DNA from: Gammaproteobacteria bacterium
Lineage (GTDB): Bacteria; Pseudomonadota; Gammaproteobacteria; S012-40
Direction: 5' to 3'
Length of the DNA: 16,712 nt
Assembly (NCBI GenBank): GCA_029857925.1
Contig: JAOUGF010000005.1
Coordinates: forward strand, 1 to 16,712
This document shows, piece after piece, positions 1 through 6,405 of this stretch. The notes beneath the pieces are model-generated. The model had not been told where the DNA came from. It did not search any database and was given only the letters and a program-made list of their open reading frames with translations. The stretch's first letter is position 1, and the number at the start of each line of letters is the position of its first letter. The translations under genes and the position numbers were made by a program.

Positions 1-366
1 CTGCTGTAATAAACTCTTCGCGTTTGCATAATTGGGGTCTAGCTTCAGGGCGGCGCGTACGTCTTCACGGGCGGCATCCACCTCACCGACTTGCAGCGAT
101 TGAACCGCATCACGCACGTAGTCTTTGGCGCTACTATAGCCTTTCACCAAGGCAGTGAGGGGTGCATCTACCTGCTTCGCAGGCTGACCAGTATCGGCGA
201 CAACCGTGGCAGACGTGGTTGAAACTGCAGGCGCGCCCGTAGCCTCGGCTTTTTGATCCGCAACTGCGACTTTTGTACGCGTATTACGGTCTATTCCGCT
301 TACTCGCACCGTTCCGCACGCGGCGACGGATATTGCCACCGCAAAAATCAGCCATAAACTTCGCAT
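1..366 (-). CDS. Partial TPR-like outer-membrane lipoprotein (C-terminus cut by window edge)
   Basis: An open frame starts at ATG 366 and runs off the left edge without a stop, leaving 122 visible residues. Residues 1-16 are a lipoprotein signal peptide with a hydrophobic core and the lipobox V-A-A-C, so Cys17 would be the lipidated residue. Gly at +2 fits outer-membrane sorting. Residues 18-75 are a low-complexity linker rich in Ala, Thr and Val, as is usual for a tether. Residues 79-122 form paired helices with the TPR pattern of small residues, ending in ALKLDPNYANAKSLL. AGGG lies about 8 nt before the ATG. The gene follows the beta-barrel gene by 31 nt on the same strand, so the two are probably co-transcribed. 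The function is not recognisable from this fragment; a role as an envelope scaffold or in peptidoglycan contact is only a guess. The frame is too short on this side to have been caught by a complete-ORF search. Confidence 0.75.
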   Translation of the reverse strand, partial: MRSLWLIFAVAISVAACGTVRVSGIDRNTRTKVAVADQKAEATGAPAVSTTSATVVADTGQPAKQVDAPLTALVKGYSSAKDYVRDAVQSLQVGEVDAAREDVRAALKLDPNYANAKSLLQQ

Positions 367-397
367 AAATGCCCTATATTTGGATTATCCCAAGTCA

Positions 398-904
398 CTA
401 AAACTGATAGTGCATACCCACGCCGTACAAACTAATATTCTTTTCTAGTAAGGTGTATTCACCTTCGACCGTGGTGCCGCCAGGAAACGCATAGCCTATC
501 CCTGCCCCTCCACTTGCACCAGAATCCAAGATAGTCTTAGATCGTAAAGACTTATTGTTAGAAATGTTCTCCAACAAATACCCCAACTTGGCTTTTATAT
601 ACGTACCTGAGAACAATGGCGCACGATATACTGCGTACGCCGCACCCGCAGTCAAGTCGAATTTCCCACGCACCAAGCCTTCACGGAATTCACCCCCGGA
701 CACGCTTTTTGTGACTTCAAGCTCCATACTTAGGTCACGCCACAACCCCAACCCATAATAAACACCCACCCCATACCCAAGGTCGGCGTCATATAATGAA
801 TATTGCAGCATACCGACACGCGCAATAACGTATTGGTCGCCCTTTTCCGCGAAGGCAGGCAGGGCCTGCATTCCCAGTATGATCGCCAAGATGAATTTTT
901 TCAT
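398..904 (-). CDS. Small outer-membrane beta-barrel protein (OmpA/OprF-barrel-like, unknown function)
   Basis: The start chosen is ATG 904, giving 168 aa. It places a classic signal peptide (MKK, a hydrophobic core, then A-F-A before EKGDQ) at the very N-terminus, and a GGTGGGGG purine stretch lies just upstream. The frame stays open to ATG 940, but the extra 12 residues would bury the signal peptide. The mature protein shows alternating hydrophobic/polar strands separated by Gly-rich turns and ends in Tyr-Gln-Phe; a C-terminal aromatic is the usual BAM recognition signal. Length and pattern suit an eight-stranded barrel of the OMP_b-brl type. No enzymatic motif is visible. It sits 31 nt upstream of the lipoprotein gene, so a barrel-lipoprotein pair is likely. 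Involvement in motility is not supported by anything in the sequence. Confidence 0.8.
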   Translation of the reverse strand: MKKFILAIILGMQALPAFAEKGDQYVIARVGMLQYSLYDADLGYGVGVYYGLGLWRDLSMELEVTKSVSGGEFREGLVRGKFDLTAGAAYAVYRAPLFSGTYIKAKLGYLLENISNNKSLRSKTILDSGASGGAGIGYAFPGGTTVEGEYTLLEKNISLYGVGMHYQF

Positions 905-938
905 CGTCCGCCCCCACCAAACAGCTGTATAACTTTGC

Positions 939-944
939 ATTGTA
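939..944 (-). promoter_or_regulatory. Possible -10 element for the beta-barrel/lipoprotein unit
   Basis: On the minus strand this reads TACAAT, close to the TATAAT consensus, and it lies about 34 nt upstream of ATG 904. The region at the proper -35 distance matches TTGACA poorly, so this is a weak call. The overlapping TATACA a few bases downstream is an alternative. Confidence 0.25.
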
Positions 945-1044
945 ACGGATTAACATGACTTACGGAATAACGTTTTTCGATGTGCAGCAATCTCGTCTCG
1001 CTTTGACTTAGGGAAATCGTCGTGGACTCGTTCCAGATTCGATC

Positions 1045-1096
1045 AAAAAAAGTACAAAGCAACCCAGGGAACCTCTGTGGTTACGCAGATACCCTG
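1045..1096 (-). terminator. Weak candidate terminator downstream of fapA
   Basis: On the minus strand CAGGG at 1096-1092 pairs with CCCTG at 1069-1065. There is an inner TCTG/CAGA stem, and a run of seven T follows at 1051-1045. The T-run begins 13 nt after the stem and the stem has an internal loop, so this is not a canonical intrinsic terminator. It is the best candidate in the gap after fapA. Confidence 0.3.
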
Positions 1097-1261
1097 AGCG
1101 CAAATGCACCCCTATGGACACAGGAAAACGTAGTTTACAAGAAGTCTACCACCTAAAACGGCCCCACCAATTGAACCAGACGGGCGTCAGCGAGGTAGCC
1201 TGCGCGGAATCTGCGGATATTTGGGATTCCTTCAACTGGATATTAGAAAATTTCCATTGCG

Positions 1262-2902
1262 TTACTTCTTGATAATCATCCCATTTTCATATTGAAATTG
1301 TGAGGGCCCTTGATCGTCTTTGATCAACCGCGACTTATCTAGAAAAGTAAGTTCCACGCCACCGTAAAGATGTTGCTTGGCTATCGCCTTAGCCATAGTT
1401 AAGCGTTTAATTGCCATATTGACGTCATTGAGTTGTGTCGCGAAATCCAACGCATCCGCTTCCAGAATGGCCTCTGTCGCCTGCGCCTTTTTAATCGTCA
1501 CCTCATCCGGGGGTTGTTTCTGCATTAGCTGCACCAGCGCCGCTTGCAATTGCTTGAGTTTTATCGTGTTTAAGTGTATTTTCTCTTCAACGCTCTTTTG
1601 CTTTTCCTTCAAAGGCGCGAGCGGCGCGCCTATGCGTATCTTGGTGCTCACACCCCCGGCAGTTCCCATGTTAATGGCTTCAACACCGCCATAGCCTTCT
1701 ACAATGCCACCAATGATTTGCCCTTTAGTCGCCCCCTTACCCCCTATAATCACCCTACCTTCGGCCAAAACTTCGCTGTGCGACACCAAATCCTTAATAA
1801 TCACGTCCTTTGCCGATTTGACTAGTGCGTTTTCGACAAACCTCGCCTGAATCTGACCGTTTGACATTAATACCGCGGCACTTTCATTCTGCTTCCCTTC
1901 ATCGTCGCGTACCTCGCCGCGCCCGATTACCCCTCCCGCTATGATGATGTCGCCACCCGCCTCTACCCTTGATGCCTCCACCATTCCACCAATATGAACT
2001 TCACCTGTTACTTTCACCTGCATACCCGTCAGCACATCCCCCCGAATAATCACCGTTCCGTCGAATTCCAGGTTACCTGTCGAGATATCGACTTTATCAA
2101 CAGACAAGGTGGGATCCACACTCATACCATCGGTTTCGATCACCGGTTGCCCCGCCATGGCGGCCACTAATATGTTTTTGTCGTCCTCCGAGAATTTGAC
2201 GTTTTTTAGCCTACTCGAATAAGGTACATCCTTACCGTCTTTTGCAACCAGCTCACGCCCTTTCACGTCCTTGCCTTTGACGCCCCGTGTGGCAGGCATT
2301 CTACGCATCAGCGGCTCGCCTTCCTTTACGGTACTTATATTCAAGATATCCCGGTAGTTCACGCTACCGTCTTCTTTGACGTTCGGACGGCGATCCGCCG
2401 CCTCTTTTATCAACACAATAAATTTTGCTCGTTCCCCGTGGACCGGCCCATGCCCTTTTGCAATTACCTCGTGATTTGCCTCTCCCGCCGCAACCGCCTT
2501 TTTTACGGCCTCCGCGATCACGCCATACTTCAAACCCTCCCTTTTCATCTTATCTAGCACATCTTCCAATGTGACACGCTGGCCACCCTTGGCCTTTTCG
2601 ATGGTCAAATACGCTTCCAATTTGTTCTTTGAAATATCAATTGACACTACCGCGTCTGCGATGCTACCGACTTCTAACGCAAACGATTGTGTTGCTTTTT
2701 CCCATTGTTTCAAGAGCTCCGCAAGGCCGCTGTCTGGAATTTCGGCATCGCCAAATCCCTGCAATGCGATTTCATCCTTAAGCGTTTTTAATGTCGGTAG
2801 CTTCTTTCCGTTCAATGGATCCAAACTAGCAATGATACGCGAGCCATCTTTATTGGCGGAAAATGTAATCCCTAGCTCACTTTTCGGGGGGGGTGCATTC
2901 AT
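1262..2902 (-). CDS. fapA: Flagellar assembly protein A, DUF342/FapA family
   Basis: FapA-family (DUF342) proteins are large cytoplasmic proteins; in Vibrio vulnificus FapA is needed for flagellation and is controlled by EIIA-Glc. From ATG 2902 the product is 546 aa, normal for the family. The N-terminal half (about 1-200) is mixed alpha/beta and contains the RRMPATRGVKGKDVKGREL region typical of DUF342. Residues about 270-410 form a Gly/Val/Ile-rich parallel beta-helix with repeated V-x-I-x-G turns. Residues about 430-500 are a Lys/Gln/Leu-rich coiled coil, and a short beta tail ends in MIIKK. TTG 2920 is an in-frame alternative start, but it overlaps the -10 element of a sigma-28-like promoter, so ATG 2902 is preferred. 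Neither start has a Shine-Dalgarno sequence. A terminator immediately upstream separates the gene from the che operon. Confidence 0.88.
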   Translation of the reverse strand: MNAPPPKSELGITFSANKDGSRIIASLDPLNGKKLPTLKTLKDEIALQGFGDAEIPDSGLAELLKQWEKATQSFALEVGSIADAVVSIDISKNKLEAYLTIEKAKGGQRVTLEDVLDKMKREGLKYGVIAEAVKKAVAAGEANHEVIAKGHGPVHGERAKFIVLIKEAADRRPNVKEDGSVNYRDILNISTVKEGEPLMRRMPATRGVKGKDVKGRELVAKDGKDVPYSSRLKNVKFSEDDKNILVAAMAGQPVIETDGMSVDPTLSVDKVDISTGNLEFDGTVIIRGDVLTGMQVKVTGEVHIGGMVEASRVEAGGDIIIAGGVIGRGEVRDDEGKQNESAAVLMSNGQIQARFVENALVKSAKDVIIKDLVSHSEVLAEGRVIIGGKGATKGQIIGGIVEGYGGVEAINMGTAGGVSTKIRIGAPLAPLKEKQKSVEEKIHLNTIKLKQLQAALVQLMQKQPPDEVTIKKAQATEAILEADALDFATQLNDVNMAIKRLTMAKAIAKQHLYGGVELTFLDKSRLIKDDQGPSQFQYENGMIIKK

Positions 2903-2910
2903 ATTAGATT

Positions 2911-2937
2911 TATTCGGCAAATTTTAACCGAACTTTA
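2911..2937 (-). promoter_or_regulatory. Sigma-28 (FliA) type promoter for fapA
   Basis: On the minus strand the -35 octamer at 2937-2930 is TAAAGTTC (7 of 8 with TAAAGTTT). The spacer is exactly 11 nt and the -10 octamer at 2918-2911 is GCCGAATA (6 of 8 with GCCGATAA). The match count and the exact spacer are seen directly; the consensus is that of the enteric flagellar sigma factor. The promoter lies just after the che-operon terminator, and its expected start site falls only a few nucleotides before ATG 2902. The FliA factor is encoded in the same window. Confidence 0.62.
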
Positions 2938-2955
2938 CCAGAATTTGTGTTGGAG

Positions 2956-2982
2956 AAAAAACAGGGCCGATAATTTCGGCCC
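2956..2982 (-). terminator. Intrinsic terminator of the che-mot-par operon
   Basis: On the minus strand GGGCCGA, loop AATTA, TCGGCCC form a perfect 7-bp GC-rich stem, followed at once by TG and six T. It lies about 45 nt after the fipA stop and ahead of the fapA promoter. This is the clearest terminator in the window. Confidence 0.9.
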
Positions 2983-3026
2983 CGTAACAAAATTACCAAT
3001 ACTTTTAATGGTATTGAAACCTGACG

Positions 3027-3437
3027 CTAATTTAGCCGCCCATACGACGGTGTCTGCACCGTACGGTTTAACGCGGCGATTAGGTTAGCTTCAGCAGGGT
3101 TGATACCAAGATTTTTTACTAACTGTTTGGCATCCGCACCACGCTGCGCCATAGAACTTGCGCGAAAATAGGTGCCACTGCGAGTGTCTTCCGCGTCTAA
3201 ATTGATACGCCACTCTTCCATAGACCTAACACGCTTTTCGTATCTATGTAATTTCTCGCCTAACCCATGCGCAGCATCATATAGACCTCTAATTTCAATA
3301 CGTAATTGTTCGATTTGAATATTCGATCGTTTATTGGTTTCGTGCAATTGTTGACGTGACAAAAAGACCATCAGTGACGTGGCTACCATTGTACAGGCCA
3401 AAATTGCATTTATGAGTATTAACCATTCTGCTTCCAT
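3027..3437 (-). CDS. fipA: DUF2802 membrane-anchored polar determinant FipA
   Basis: FipA (FlhF-interaction partner A) is a DUF2802 protein that helps recruit FlhF to the cell pole in Vibrio, Pseudomonas and Shewanella. The 136-aa product has a five-residue N-terminal lead and one membrane helix (about 6-26). A charged coiled coil follows at about 28-76, and then a C-terminal DUF2802 domain (about 88-124) with MAQRGADAKQLVKNLGINPA and the EANLIAAL helix. The Gly100, Glu116 and Leu119 positions belong to the conserved DUF2802 core. ATG 3437 was chosen because GAGGG lies 7 nt upstream and the membrane helix then starts at the N-terminus. GTG 3476, overlapping the cheW stop as GTGA, would add 13 residues and has only a weak ribosome-binding site. 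It is the last gene before the operon terminator. The family assignment is firm; the interaction with FlhF is inferred from homologues. Confidence 0.85.
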   Translation of the reverse strand: MEAEWLILINAILACTMVATSLMVFLSRQQLHETNKRSNIQIEQLRIEIRGLYDAAHGLGEKLHRYEKRVRSMEEWRINLDAEDTRSGTYFRASSMAQRGADAKQLVKNLGINPAEANLIAALNRTVQTPSYGRLN

Positions 3438-3472
3438 ATTTACACCCTCAAAAGCTTTGAAGAATCTCTGGC

Positions 3473-3949
3473 TCACTGTCCATTCAATTCTTTCAGCTCC
3501 TCGTTGCCCAAAAGTTTCCTAACATCCACCAATATCAGCAATTCGTCCTGCCGACTGGCTACACCCAGAATGTATCTTGAATTGTCGTCCCCGCCTAAAG
3601 AGGGTGGCGTATCTATTGACGACGCCTCGACGTCGATCACTTCCGCAACACCATCTACCAACATTCCCAAGACATGGTTACCTACTTCCACGATAACTAT
3701 GCGCGAACTATCGGTATTTTCTACCGGAGGCAGACCGAAACGCTTACGCGTATCGATCACTGTCACAACATTGCCTCGCAAGTTTATGATACCCAGAACA
3801 TAATCGGCAGCACCAGGAACCGGCGCGATGTCCGTAAGGCGCAATACTTCTCGAATACGCACTACGTCAATCCCGTAAACCTCCTCGCCCAATCGAAAGG
3901 TCACCCATTGGGTAGTCGATTCGACTGACTCATTTCTCGCTTCTGCCAT
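3473..3949 (-). CDS. cheW: Chemotaxis coupling protein CheW
   Basis: CheW links chemoreceptors to the CheA kinase in the cytoplasmic array. The 158-aa product is a single CheW domain (about 12-150). It contains the conserved YGIDVVRIREVL stretch near 25-36, the PGAADYVLGIINLRGNVV segment (about 45-62) with the family's NLRG, and the VIDTRKRFG strand. The length is typical. The start is ATG 3949; the only upstream purine-rich stretch is GTGGA about 12 nt away, so initiation may be weak. The gene is 162 nt after parP, the widest gap in the che operon, and that gap holds a hairpin plus a T-tract. The following fipA frame begins close to or overlapping its stop. The closely related ParP also carries a CheW-like domain, but this one is the compact canonical coupling protein. 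Confidence 0.95.
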   Translation of the reverse strand: MAEARNESVESTTQWVTFRLGEEVYGIDVVRIREVLRLTDIAPVPGAADYVLGIINLRGNVVTVIDTRKRFGLPPVENTDSSRIVIVEVGNHVLGMLVDGVAEVIDVEASSIDTPPSLGGDDNSRYILGVASRQDELLILVDVRKLLGNEELKELNGQ

Positions 3950-4025
3950 AAGACTTTATATCCACTTTGTCGCGAACACAATTCGGAGAAATAGCGGGGT
4001 AAAGACTATGTTACTACGGTCCAAA

Positions 4026-4069
4026 CAAGTAAAAAAAATTCACTTGCTCACGGTGCCAGCCGTCACCGT
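4026..4069 (-). terminator. Hairpin plus T8 tract between parP and cheW (possible attenuator)
   Basis: On the minus strand ACGGTG pairs with CACCGT (4069-4064 with 4055-4050) around an 8-nt loop. Eleven nucleotides later there is a run of eight T at 4038-4031. The T-run itself sits inside a second inverted repeat, CAAGT at 4046-4042 with ACTTG at 4030-4026. The gap between stem and T-run is too long for a textbook intrinsic terminator, so partial termination, RNA processing or mRNA-end protection are all possible. Confidence 0.35.
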
Positions 4070-4111
4070 AGATTACTAAGTCCAACGCCCACTCAGCGTA
4101 TGTAGCATGTT

Positions 4112-4765
4112 CTATACCACGATATTATGCTGTACTAACAACTTTTCCAGCTCGCCTACATCCAAAATTGCGCAAAGCTGTTGACGTACCGTTCCCAGCA
4201 GCCAGGGACGACGGCCCTGCCCCCCCCTCCATGCAACTTCACTGGATTTCAACGTCTTCACTTGGGAAATACTATCCACTCCAATGCCAAATTTCCCGTT
4301 TGCTGTCACAATAACTTTCGTTAAGCGCTCCAATGGAAAGGCTACGTTGGCAGAGCGATAAGGCCTTGGTAATACTAAATGATAAGTATCCAATACGGGA
4401 ACTGACCTTTCGCCTATCATTATTGAGCCAATCCACCAATCCGGCGTTTCGCCCCGTAGTTGCAACACCGTTCTGTCTAGATCCACCAACGCAAACATAT
4501 CCCTCACTGGCAATGCCATGGACAGTTCACCTATAACAAACTGCGTTATTTGAAATGGCCCGAGTGCCCATTGAGGAATATTTGAAAGTGATTCCACTGA
4601 TCGGAATTGTTGCCTATTAGGCTGCGCAGGTGTATTTTGTCCTTCAATTGCATCAGCAGCAAGCGGCTCTTGCAACAAGTGCTTCAAATAGTCGCGAACC
4701 TCGCTATTGCTGGCGTCTTTTTCTGAACGTTCACCTGTAGGATTTTGTTCTTTCGCGTAATTCAC
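4112..4765 (-). CDS. parP: ParP, CheW-domain protein for polar chemosensory arrays
   Basis: ParP works with ParC to hold chemosensory arrays at the cell pole in Vibrio, where its C-terminal CheW-like (AIF) domain binds CheA and receptors. The 217-aa product has a polar, probably disordered N-terminus (1-65) containing the short helix EVRDYLKHLLQEP. A CheW-like domain follows (about 70-212) and closes with RRPWLLGTVRQQLCAILDVGELEKLL, a tail typical of this family. The start is GTG 4765, overlapping the parC stop as GTGA, with AGGAAAGG upstream; translational coupling is likely. The N-terminal part is short and not proline-rich, unlike my recollection of Vibrio ParP. A plain CheW would be about 60 residues shorter and lacks this tail. 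Confidence 0.85.
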   Translation of the reverse strand: MNYAKEQNPTGERSEKDASNSEVRDYLKHLLQEPLAADAIEGQNTPAQPNRQQFRSVESLSNIPQWALGPFQITQFVIGELSMALPVRDMFALVDLDRTVLQLRGETPDWWIGSIMIGERSVPVLDTYHLVLPRPYRSANVAFPLERLTKVIVTANGKFGIGVDSISQVKTLKSSEVAWRGGQGRRPWLLGTVRQQLCAILDVGELEKLLVQHNIVV

Positions 4766-5541
4766 GCTGACACCCTTTCCTGTGTGCTTTCGGATGCGCG
4801 TATATGATCCGTTAACATCGCATATGCAAGCGCGCCTTTACTTCTGTCGGACATGTATGCGACTGGCAAATGATTTTTGCTGGCCTCGCGTAAATAGGTG
4901 TCTTCAGGCACGACGCCTTCCCACACTAACAATCCATAACGGCTTCTCAGCTGAAGCAACGCCTCAACACCTGCTTTCGTCCGCCGATCGTACATGGTCG
5001 GAACGATGGTCGTTGGCACCTCACGCCGCAAAGAGGTTTTAATCATATTAAGCGTGTGCATCATGCGCTCTAACCCCCGCAACGCCATTACTTCGGTCTG
5101 CACGGGTACCACTAAACGATCACATGCCGCAAGCGCATTGACCATTAAAATACCTAAGACTGGCGGACAATCCGCAATGATGTAATCGTACCTTTGGGAC
5201 AGCATCCTAAGCGCATCTCTAAGCACCAGCCCCTTGCCGGGTTGCGCACCCATTTGTTTATCCAGTGTAACCAATGCGGATGAAGACGCGAGAATATCGA
5301 GCAAGGGAATTTGAGTGGTCGATATCAGCGAACGCACATCTGTGACGCCCGTAAACAATCTATATACGTTTTTATCAATAGTCTCTACATCATAGCCAAA
5401 ATAGGCCGTCAATGATCCATGAGCGTCGAGGTCTACGACCAAGGTGCGGTAGCCCTGTTGCGCTAGAAAGCCGGCGAGATTTACAGCCGTTGTGGTCTTC
5501 CCGACCCCGCCCTTTTGATTTGCAACGGCAATAATACCCAT
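4762..5541 (-). CDS. parC: ParC, ParA/Soj-family ATPase for polar array localisation
   Basis: ParC is a ParA-like ATPase that guides chemotaxis arrays to the pole and acts with ParP. The 259-aa product has the deviant Walker A KGGVGKTT at 10-17, the Walker A' strand TLVVDLDAHGSL at 33-44, and the switch-like segment IIADCPPVLG at 121-130. The usual D-P-Q of the A' motif reads D-A-H here. ATG 5541 is chosen because GGAGAGGG lies 6 nt upstream and the protein then starts MGIIAVANQKGG like its relatives. The frame is open to 5586, but that would overlap the end of motD and add 15 unrelated residues. The gene is 19 nt after motD and overlaps parP by 4 nt. It was originally often named soj; chromosomal partitioning is unlikely because there is no ParB gene and the neighbours are chemotaxis genes. 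Confidence 0.9.
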   Translation of the reverse strand: MGIIAVANQKGGVGKTTTAVNLAGFLAQQGYRTLVVDLDAHGSLTAYFGYDVETIDKNVYRLFTGVTDVRSLISTTQIPLLDILASSSALVTLDKQMGAQPGKGLVLRDALRMLSQRYDYIIADCPPVLGILMVNALAACDRLVVPVQTEVMALRGLERMMHTLNMIKTSLRREVPTTIVPTMYDRRTKAGVEALLQLRSRYGLLVWEGVVPEDTYLREASKNHLPVAYMSDRSKGALAYAMLTDHIRASESTQERVSA

Positions 5542-5560
5542 AATATACCCTCTCCAGTAT

Positions 5561-6397
5561 TCACTGACGAATTGGCGGATTGCCAATCACTGTTGAGGAT
5601 TGCGCCACACCAGGCGGTCCTGCCAACTCACGTTTAATAGACAAATCTTGAGCCAAAATCGCCAATACGACACGACGGTTTTTATTGCGACCTACTTCAG
5701 TCGCGTTATCCGCTACAGGCCTAAATTCACCGTACCCGATCGCCGCCATTCGCTTTGGCGCTACGCCGTTTTCCATAAATAGATGTACCACACTTGCAGC
5801 ACGCGCTGCAGACAGCTCCCAATTTGACCTGAACAAATCCGTGTGTATTGGTATACCGTCGGTAAACCCTTCTACGTTGATCGGATTCGGAAATTTTCGC
5901 AAAATATATGCGATTTCCCGCAACACAGGCAATGCACGCGGCGCCAATACCGCACTACCGCTGTCGTATAAAATACTAGTATTCATTTCTACCTCCAGCC
6001 AATTTTCGTCGCGTCTTAGCTTGACCAATTCTTTATCCATAAGTCCGGACATCGCAGCCTCTATCTCATTAGACATTTGCTTTAGACTCAACTGTGACTC
6101 GACATCTCTTTGTTGTTGTTGGGGAGTATCTGGAGCGCCTGCGCTGGGATTTTTATCTAGCATGTTGCTTTCTTTTGGACGTTTTATGTCACCTACCTGA
6201 ACGACCTTCATGGAACGCGGTTCTGTTTGGAACGCCGCGATCATGGAGTCGGACAAATCCTTATACTTACCTTCATTTATAGATGACATTGCGTATAGCA
6301 CGACAAAAAATGCGAACAATAGAGTAATAAAATCAGCATAAGAAACTAGCCATCTTTCAAGATTTTCGTGTTCTTCATGCTTTTTCTTTTTACTCAT
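5561..6397 (-). CDS. motD: Flagellar stator protein MotD (MotB family)
   Basis: MotD is the peptidoglycan-anchored half of a proton-type stator and pairs with MotC. The 278-aa product begins with a Lys-rich cytoplasmic tip, then one membrane helix (about 19-38) with the proton-binding Asp22 in SYADFITLL. A linker with a Gln run follows, then an OmpA-like peptidoglycan-binding domain (about 130-252). That domain shows NVEGFTDGIPI, NWELSAARAASVV, IGYGEFRPVADN and the closing NKNRRVVL. A Pro-rich C-terminal tail (about 255-278) extends past the domain. The gene is 8 nt after motC, with only a weak ribosome-binding site, so translational coupling is likely. Placement between cheB and parC is the Pseudomonas-type MotCD arrangement; a separate MotAB pair could exist elsewhere. 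Confidence 0.95.
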   Translation of the reverse strand: MSKKKKHEEHENLERWLVSYADFITLLFAFFVVLYAMSSINEGKYKDLSDSMIAAFQTEPRSMKVVQVGDIKRPKESNMLDKNPSAGAPDTPQQQQRDVESQLSLKQMSNEIEAAMSGLMDKELVKLRRDENWLEVEMNTSILYDSGSAVLAPRALPVLREIAYILRKFPNPINVEGFTDGIPIHTDLFRSNWELSAARAASVVHLFMENGVAPKRMAAIGYGEFRPVADNATEVGRNKNRRVVLAILAQDLSIKRELAGPPGVAQSSTVIGNPPIRQ

Positions 6398-6405
6398 AGC
6401 GCGCT

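Larger units (their letters stand above)
905..1261. other. Intergenic region with no clear gene (357 bp)
   Basis: This stretch separates the 3' end of fapA from the beta-barrel gene. I see no tRNA, rRNA, IS end pair or tandem repeat in it. On the minus strand there is an imperfect hairpin at 1065-1096 followed by T7 at 1051-1045, and a short inverted repeat (GGAATC with GATTCC) closer to the fapA stop. The plus strand carries a short open frame that starts with ATG 1114 and would end at 1272, but it has no ribosome-binding site. The region probably holds the fapA transcript end and the promoter of the next unit. Confidence 0.6.

Noticed and set aside
905..1261. Possible insertion-sequence remnant in the gap after fapA
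   Set aside because: No paired terminal repeats, no target duplication and no transposase motif could be found.
3438..3476. GTG 3476 start for FipA overlapping the cheW stop
   Set aside because: ATG 3437 has GAGGG at 7 nt and puts the membrane helix at the N-terminus; the GTG remains a possible second start.
4045..4058. Sigma-54-like TGGCAC on the minus strand between parP and cheW
   Set aside because: The GC after TGGCAC is 8 nt from the GG instead of the required 10, and the TTGC box is absent; the bases are better explained as part of the hairpin.
5542..5586. N-terminal extension of ParC to 5586
   Set aside because: It overlaps the motD 3' end and delays the Walker A motif; ATG 5541 has a strong ribosome-binding site.
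5685..6200. Plus-strand 171-codon open frame opposite motD
   Set aside because: It lies wholly antisense to intact motD and its translation matches no family I recognise.
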